Below are positions 5,853-10,478 of a stretch of 10,478 nt of DNA, in pieces (within the stretch, counting starts at the first letter, position 1; every line of letters begins with the position of its first letter). The DNA lies in contig JAHFKB010000030.1 of assembly GCA_023245565.1 (NCBI GenBank), positions 1,231 to 11,708 of the forward strand, read 5' to 3'. The DNA comes from an archaeon. GTDB lineage: Archaea > Nanobdellota > Nanobdellia > SCGC-AAA011-G17 > GW2011-AR18. The position numbers and the translations under genes are program-made. Below the pieces are notes generated by a model. It was not told the origin of the DNA, did no database searches, and saw only the letters and a list, made by a program, of their open reading frames with translations.

Positions 5853-7487
5853 TTATTCTCCGCCAAAATCTCCATGTCCCATTCCAGGAGGCATTGGGCC
5901 TTGAGAACCACCTTTACTTCCAGCAGCCAATACATCATCAATTCTTAAAATTAATTCTGCAACTTCTGAAGCAGATTTTATAGCTTGAGTTTTAATTTTC
6001 AAAGGTTCAATAACCCCCCTCTTCCAAGCATCAACAACTTTTCCACTAAATACATCTAAGCCAGCCCATTTTTGTCCCTTATCATGGCTAGCTTTTAATT
6101 CTGTTAAACTATCGATAGGATCTAATCCAGCATTCTCAGCTAAAGTAATTGGAATAACTTCTAATGCATCAGCAAAAGCTAATACAGCTAATTGTTCTCT
6201 TCCACTTAATGAATTAGCAAATTTTCTAAGTGATCTTGCAACTTCAACCTCAGTAGAACCAGCACCAGCAACAACTTTTCCAACTTTCAAAGCTGCAGCT
6301 ATATCTCCAATTGCATCTTTAATTGCTCTTTCAACTTCATCAACAACATGACTAGTACCACCTCTAATAAGTAAAGTTACAGCTCTAGCTTTTTTACATC
6401 CAGTAACATAAGTTAATTCTTCATCACCAAATTTCTTTTCTTCAACTAAAGCAGCATAACCTAAGTCTTTAATTCCTAAATCATCTAAATTACTAATAAT
6501 ATTTCCACCAGTAGCTCTAGATAATTTTTCCATATCACTTTTTTTAATTCTTCTTGCAGTATAAATTCCATTCTTAGCTAAATAATGTTGAGCTAAATCA
6601 TCAACACCTTTTTGACAAAATAAAACATTAGCACCTGATCTAAGAACTTTTTCAACCATACTTTTTAACATTTTATCTTCCATATCAATAAATGCTTGCA
6701 TTTGTCCTGGATCTGTAATTTGTATTTTAGCATCAACTTCTGTACTTTTAATTTCTAAAGCAACATCAATCAAAGCAATTTTTGCATCTTTAACATTTCT
6801 AGGCATTGATGGATGAACTTTTTCTTTATCTAAAACAATTCCTTCAATTAATTCAGAATCTTCAATACCTGCTCCAACTTTTTTCTCTAATTTTATATCA
6901 TCAACATTTACAATAATATCTTTTCCTTCACCTTCAACAACATGTTTTATAGCATTAACAATTAATTCACTTAAATTTTCTTTAGCTACTTCAGCACCTT
7001 TTCCAGTCATTGCAGTCATAGCAATATTTTTCAAAATTGTAAGATCTTTAATATTAACATCTTCAGCAATGTTTTGTAAAACTTCTTGTGCTTTTTCAGC
7101 AGCCATCCTATAACCTTTTGTAATTACAGTTGGATGTATTTCTTTATCTAATAATCTTTCAGCATTTTTTAATAATTCACCAGCTAAAATTACAGCAGTA
7201 GTTGTTCCATCACCAACTTCATTTTCTTGAGTCTTTGCAACCTCAACAACCATTTTAGCAGCAGGATGTTCTATTTGCATTTCTTGTAAAATTGTAACTC
7301 CATCATTTGTAACAATAATATCTCCTAAAGAATCAACTAACATTTTATCCATGCCTTTTGGACCTAATGTTGTTCTAACAGTTTCAGCTACTAATTTAGC
7401 AGCCATAATATTAGATCTTTGAGCATCTTTCCCACTAGTTCTTTGTGAATCATTTGCTAAAATAAATATCGGTTGTTGCTGTGTCAT
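5853..7487 (-). CDS. ths: Thermosome subunit (group II chaperonin)
   Basis: A complete 544-residue archaeal group II chaperonin subunit, expected to assemble into a double-ring ATP-driven folding chamber in the cytosol. The equatorial ATP-site motifs are L-G-P-K-G-M-D-K-M-L (41-50), N-D-G-V-T-I-L (61-67) and G-D-G-T-T-T (92-97). A later V-V-A-G-A-G-S-T-E-V-E block corresponds to the family's G-G-G-x-x-E region. The apical helical-protrusion segment reads I-T-D-P-G-Q-M-Q-A-F-I-D. Length is typical (about 540-550). The C-terminus ends in a Gly/Met/Pro-rich tail (G-P-M-P-P-G-M-G-H-G-D-F-G-G-E), as in many thermosomes. The start is backed by GGAG 10 nt upstream and a TATA box about 47 nt upstream. 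Only one subunit gene is visible here; others may lie elsewhere. The divergent neighbour is a lipoprotein gene. Confidence 0.98.
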   Translation of the reverse strand: MTQQQPIFILANDSQRTSGKDAQRSNIMAAKLVAETVRTTLGPKGMDKMLVDSLGDIIVTNDGVTILQEMQIEHPAAKMVVEVAKTQENEVGDGTTTAVILAGELLKNAERLLDKEIHPTVITKGYRMAAEKAQEVLQNIAEDVNIKDLTILKNIAMTAMTGKGAEVAKENLSELIVNAIKHVVEGEGKDIIVNVDDIKLEKKVGAGIEDSELIEGIVLDKEKVHPSMPRNVKDAKIALIDVALEIKSTEVDAKIQITDPGQMQAFIDMEDKMLKSMVEKVLRSGANVLFCQKGVDDLAQHYLAKNGIYTARRIKKSDMEKLSRATGGNIISNLDDLGIKDLGYAALVEEKKFGDEELTYVTGCKKARAVTLLIRGGTSHVVDEVERAIKDAIGDIAAALKVGKVVAGAGSTEVEVARSLRKFANSLSGREQLAVLAFADALEVIPITLAENAGLDPIDSLTELKASHDKGQKWAGLDVFSGKVVDAWKRGVIEPLKIKTQAIKSASEVAELILRIDDVLAAGSKGGSQGPMPPGMGHGDFGGE

Positions 7488-7497
7488 TTTAATTATT

Positions 7498-7501
7498 CTC
7501 C
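7498..7501 (-). promoter_or_regulatory. Shine-Dalgarno site of the thermosome gene
   Basis: GGAG on the minus strand lies 10 nt before the ATG at 7487, within the roughly 21-nt leader predicted from the TATA box. It is the clearest ribosome binding site in the window; several other genes seem leaderless. Confidence 0.6.
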
Positions 7502-7530
7502 ATAAGACTATTGCCTGTAAAAGTTAAAAA

Positions 7531-7538
7531 TTTATAAA
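7531..7538 (-). promoter_or_regulatory. TATA box of the thermosome gene
   Basis: TTTATAAA is centred about 47.5 nt upstream of the ATG, so transcription should start about 21 nt before it. The block 7530-7560 matches the promoter of the 87-codon gene at 26 of 31 positions, including ATTTTTAAGA (minus strand, 7554-7545) six bases upstream of the TATA box. I did not recognise the known archaeal heat-shock operators (Phr or HSR1 type). Confidence 0.7.
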
Positions 7539-7578
7539 CATTTCTCTTAAAAATGCAATAATAAACATAACCAAAAAA

Positions 7579-7586
7579 TATATAAA
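7579..7586 (+). promoter_or_regulatory. TATA box of the lipoprotein gene
   Basis: TATATAAA follows an A6 stretch and is centred 37.5 nt before the ATG at 7620, predicting a leader of about 11 nt. GTGAT at 7610-7614 could pair with the 3' end of archaeal 16S rRNA five bases before the ATG. The 7488-7619 gap therefore contains two back-to-back promoters and nothing else that I can see. Confidence 0.6.
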
Positions 7587-7619
7587 TAACTTGTTTCTAC
7601 TATAGGATAGTGATTTAAA

Positions 7620-8111
7620 ATGAATATAACAAAAAGTATAAGCGGATTAGCACTTTTATTAGGTGCATGTGCTACAGAAATGAGCCAAGTTAAAGATAAT
7701 ATGGTTCTTGATCTTCCAGTAATTGTAGATGGAAGAAGAATTGGAAATTATAGAACAGAATATGGTGTTGACGAAGCACGTAAAGCTGAAAAATGTACTA
7801 AAAGAATAGTTAGAGTAGATTTACCAGATGGAAAAAATTTTTATTCTGCTGAACTAGAATCATGTTTTACTGCTAGAAGCAATGGCTTAAGAGCAGATGT
7901 TTATACTTTAACAGAAACTGGAAGAGGAAAAACATTCCCTACTAGAGAAGTATTTGTAATGCCTGCACAAGATGGTAAGGGGAAAAATACTTCAGAATAT
8001 TGTATAAGTAGAAGTTGGAAAAACACTCCTGAAGGACTTGTTTCTACAGATTCATTAGATAAATGTGATTTTTTTCTTGGTCAAATAAAACCAGCAGACA
8101 CTAAAAAGTAA
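7620..8111 (+). CDS. Small predicted secreted lipoprotein, function unknown
   Basis: A 163-residue protein with a short signal peptide: one Lys in the n-region, a hydrophobic stretch from about residue 7, and a lipobox L-G-A-C at 14-17. C17 would be the lipid-anchored residue after cleavage. There is no twin-arginine, so Sec export is expected, leaving the protein tethered outside the cytoplasmic membrane. The mature part is hydrophilic and has four more cysteines (C59, C82, C128, C149), enough for two disulfide bonds, which fits an extracytoplasmic location. No family was recognised and no catalytic motif is evident. A TATA box and a GTGAT element precede the ATG. The stop lies 2 bp from the alaS stop on the other strand. 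It may be a lineage-specific surface protein. Confidence 0.78.
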   Translation: MNITKSISGLALLLGACATEMSQVKDNMVLDLPVIVDGRRIGNYRTEYGVDEARKAEKCTKRIVRVDLPDGKNFYSAELESCFTARSNGLRADVYTLTETGRGKTFPTREVFVMPAQDGKGKNTSEYCISRSWKNTPEGLVSTDSLDKCDFFLGQIKPADTKK

Positions 8112-8113
8112 AT

Positions 8114-10478
8114 TTATTTTTTTATTTTATCATTTATTTCTTTTATAAATCTTTTAACAGTATTAACCAAATGTTCTGGTTGTGTTTTTAAAATCTCAAG
8201 ACTTTTCTCAATTAAATCTCCATCATAAACATCTTTACTTTTCAATTCAAACTTATCAATGGTTTTTTCTTTTTTAACAATATCTTTCCATAATAAAAAT
8301 AATTCTTGTAATCTAAAAGTTATTTGTTTTTTTTCACAATTTAATAATAAACTTAATTCATTAATTATATTAATATCTTTATTCTCTTCATCAAATGCAG
8401 CTTTTCCAGCAACAAACTCTATCCTAACAACACTATCAGAAATCTTAGTTGATTTTAATAATTTAATCTTCTCAGCTTCTTTTGTATTCTCCAAGTGAGT
8501 ACCGCCACAAGCTTCAACATCAACTCCAGAAATATCTACAATTCTTAATTCATTTCCAATAGGAACTCCGCCTTGATAAATACTAAATCCATATTTTTTT
8601 TCAGCTATTTCTCTAGACATAAAACTCTTATTAATTTTAATTGCTTTTTTTATAATTTTATTAGCTTCATCTTCAATTTTCTTTAATTCTTCTTCACTTA
8701 AACTCTGATAATGTGTAATATCTATATGTGCTTTTTCCAAAGTTTTTTTAGCTCCAGCTTGATTAATATGTTTGCCTAAAACTTTTCTTGCAGCAGCATT
8801 AACAATATGTGTAGAAGTATGATGTTGTGCTAATTGTAATCTTCTACTAAAATCTATTTTTCCATGAACTTTATCTCCAACTCTTAAATTAGAATTTTCT
8901 AAAACATGAACAATAATTTTTCCTTGTTTAAATACATCTAAGACTTTAATATTATTTAAAGTTCCAATATCATGTAACTGTCCTCCAGATGTAGGATAAA
9001 AAACAGTTTTATCTAAAATAAATTTATTTCCAATAATTTTTAAAATTTTAGCATCAAATTCACTTAATTTATAATCATCAAAATATAAAGCTTTAGTTTC
9101 TTTTAAATCACTTAAATTTAATTGTTCATCTTTATGAGTCTGATGTTCTTGAATTTTCTTCTCATGTCTAGAAGCAACTAAACCATAAAAGTTATCAGGA
9201 ATTTTAATTTTCAGTTCTTCAGCAATTAACTCGGGTGCAATACCATTGCTGTCATACAATTCAATTAATTTTTCTATATCAACTTTTTGTTTTTCATTAA
9301 TTATTTTTTCAACAATATTTTTAGATTTTTGTTTATTAATAAAATATTTATTTTTCTCAACATCTAATATTTTTTTAACTTCATCTAAGTTTTCTAATAA
9401 TTCAGGATATTGTTGTTCTAATTCTTCAGCATGTTTTTTACATATATCAAATAAATCAATTTTCCAATTATATTTCTCAATAAATTCAAAACATCTTCTA
9501 GCTAAAATTCTTAAATTATATCCTCCACCAACATTAGAAGGTAATCCTCCATCATTTAAAGCAAATAATAAAGATCTAGAGTGTTCTCCTATAGAATACA
9601 AAGCACTTAATGGTAATATTTTTTTCTTTAAATCATCAACACCTAGTCCTACATTTTTAGCAACTTCCATCCAAGTTTTATCTAAATCCTCGACCTCATC
9701 AACATTCAAATAACCAGCATAAGGAATAAATTTACTCATTAATTTTTCATCAGTCTTTAATCCTGAAATTTTATAAAGCTCTTTCATAACTTTAGGAAAA
9801 TTAGCATCATATATTGTAGCACATCCTTGTGAAAACCAAGTAGATCTTTCCTGTCCCATACCCATATCTAAAACTTTCATAATTAATTCTTTATTTCCAT
9901 TAGAAGTTTGTTCATACATCATATAAACTTGATTTCCTATTTCTACACCTCTAGAAAAAAATTCCATACAAGGTCCAAAATTTCCACCACCTGCCCATGC
10001 ATCTTCATGAAAATAAATTTCTTTATTATCTAAACCTAAACCTTTTTTCAACCAATTATGTATTTCACTTAAAGCTTTATTTTGATCCCATTCTTTTTTA
10101 TCTAAAAATTGATGTTGTCCTATCATAACAAAACCAGTCATATGACTTCCAGTAATTCCAACATTATCAATATCTCCAAATCTTAAACAAAATTGAGGAA
10201 TAATTAATTTTTTAGCAGGAGGTTTTACTTCTCCAGAAATCACAAATGGTTGAAATGCTGCAATACTAGCAATAGTAAAATCAACTGTGGGATTCCATCT
10301 TGCAACAACAGGATATCTTTGAATTTGAGTATATCCAAATTTTTTAAACATTTTAGAAAACTCTTTCCATGTTTCTATAAAAGTAAAACTATTTTTAGCA
10401 GGAGTATTTCCTATAAATCTAAAACCACCAGAACAAGAAGCATCACCACATACGTCTTGATTTTTATTTACATTCCAA
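8114..10478 (-). CDS. alaS: Alanyl-tRNA synthetase, 5' end beyond the window
   Basis: Archaeal-type AlaRS, a class II enzyme that charges tRNA(Ala) and edits mischarged Ser and Gly. The frame is open to the right edge, so an internal ATG at 10351 is not the start; 787 residues are visible (W at 10477-10475 as 1) and about 30 are probably missing. Residues 10-15 are C-G-D-A-S-C, part of the N-terminal zinc element, followed by F-I-G-N and Y-P-V-V-A-R-W. Motif 2 is at about 98-106 and the Gly-rich G-G-G-Y-N-L-R of motif 3 follows near 317-323. The editing domain has the zinc ligands H553-x3-H557 and C657-G-G-T-H661. The protein stops about 95 residues after R-I-E-F-V-A-G and lacks the Gly-rich DHHA1 (C-Ala) domain usual in archaeal enzymes. 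Its gene converges on the lipoprotein gene. Confidence 0.97.
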   Translation of the reverse strand, partial: WNVNKNQDVCGDASCSGGFRFIGNTPAKNSFTFIETWKEFSKMFKKFGYTQIQRYPVVARWNPTVDFTIASIAAFQPFVISGEVKPPAKKLIIPQFCLRFGDIDNVGITGSHMTGFVMIGQHQFLDKKEWDQNKALSEIHNWLKKGLGLDNKEIYFHEDAWAGGGNFGPCMEFFSRGVEIGNQVYMMYEQTSNGNKELIMKVLDMGMGQERSTWFSQGCATIYDANFPKVMKELYKISGLKTDEKLMSKFIPYAGYLNVDEVEDLDKTWMEVAKNVGLGVDDLKKKILPLSALYSIGEHSRSLLFALNDGGLPSNVGGGYNLRILARRCFEFIEKYNWKIDLFDICKKHAEELEQQYPELLENLDEVKKILDVEKNKYFINKQKSKNIVEKIINEKQKVDIEKLIELYDSNGIAPELIAEELKIKIPDNFYGLVASRHEKKIQEHQTHKDEQLNLSDLKETKALYFDDYKLSEFDAKILKIIGNKFILDKTVFYPTSGGQLHDIGTLNNIKVLDVFKQGKIIVHVLENSNLRVGDKVHGKIDFSRRLQLAQHHTSTHIVNAAARKVLGKHINQAGAKKTLEKAHIDITHYQSLSEEELKKIEDEANKIIKKAIKINKSFMSREIAEKKYGFSIYQGGVPIGNELRIVDISGVDVEACGGTHLENTKEAEKIKLLKSTKISDSVVRIEFVAGKAAFDEENKDINIINELSLLLNCEKKQITFRLQELFLLWKDIVKKEKTIDKFELKSKDVYDGDLIEKSLEILKTQPEHLVNTVKRFIKEINDKIKK
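8117..8123 (+). terminator. Probable T-tract terminator of the lipoprotein gene
   Basis: Seven T in a row begin 5 nt after the lipoprotein stop and are followed by more T runs (TTTT at 8125-8128). Archaeal transcription commonly ends at such tracts. The site falls within the last codons of alaS, which are A-rich on the coding strand because they encode lysines, so dual use or coincidence is possible. Confidence 0.4.

Noticed and set aside
7488..7619. Known archaeal heat-shock operator (Phr or HSR1 type) upstream of the thermosome
   Set aside because: I could not match the dyad patterns I know for these regulators; only the TATA box and the local shared block are supported.
8259..8498. Plus-strand open frame of 79 codons inside alaS
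   Set aside because: It is antisense to conserved AlaRS sequence and its Ser/Phe/Asn-rich product is what A-rich coding DNA gives when read backwards; there is no promoter or family match.
9246..9713. Plus-strand open frame of 155 codons inside alaS
   Set aside because: It is antisense to the conserved catalytic region of AlaRS, with low-complexity Ser/Phe/Leu composition typical of a shadow frame.
1..10478. tRNA or rRNA genes, CRISPR arrays, insertion sequences
   Set aside because: Gaps are short and AT-rich, with no cloverleaf-like GC-rich segments, no regularly spaced repeats, and no transposase-like proteins or terminal inverted repeats.

Overview
The window is about 10.5 kb of very AT-rich DNA, tightly packed with genes on both strands. 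It looks like a chromosomal piece from a small-genome archaeon. Three proteins point that way: an archaeal NAC with a C-terminal UBA domain, a group II chaperonin (thermosome), and an archaeal-type alanyl-tRNA synthetase with its N-terminal zinc-finger remnant. Low GC, short gaps and archaeal TATA boxes close to start codons suggest a DPANN lineage such as Woesearchaeota or Pacearchaeota. The phylum is inferred, not shown.

Layout. Positions 1-1202 (minus) hold a tightly coupled set: NAC, a 157-residue helical protein of unknown function (1-nt overlap), and a second helical protein that runs off the left edge (8-nt overlap). Positions 1314-2795 (minus) encode a leucyl aminopeptidase (M17), divergent from cysteinyl-tRNA synthetase at 2905-4293 (plus). 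cysS converges, with a 6-nt overlap, on a minus-strand gene at 4288-5463. That gene is one reading frame for an isopenicillin-N-synthase-like Fe(II) oxygenase, cut by two in-frame stop codons (TAA and TGA) with no frameshift. An 87-codon orphan (5522-5785, minus) follows, then the thermosome (5853-7487, minus). A divergent 132-bp promoter region separates the thermosome from a small predicted lipoprotein (7620-8111, plus), which converges with alaS (8114 to beyond the right edge, minus).

Most genes serve translation and protein quality control: charging tRNA(Ala) and tRNA(Cys), binding nascent chains, folding, and peptide turnover. The accessory part is 4288-5850, with the interrupted oxygenase and the orphan. 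An imperfect 42-bp direct repeat (37/42 identical) carries the TATA box of both genes, and the thermosome promoter shares much of the same block. cysS, the orphan and the oxygenase have TATA centres about 26 nt before the ATG, predicting leaderless mRNAs. The thermosome instead has a roughly 21-nt leader with a GGAG motif.

I see no convincing new multi-gene system. The observations most worth checking are the double-stop oxygenase, the shared promoter block, the altered CysRS zinc site beside a GC-rich codon patch, and the AlaRS lacking its usual C-terminal domain. No tRNA, rRNA, CRISPR array or insertion sequence was found, and no gap exceeds 300 bases.
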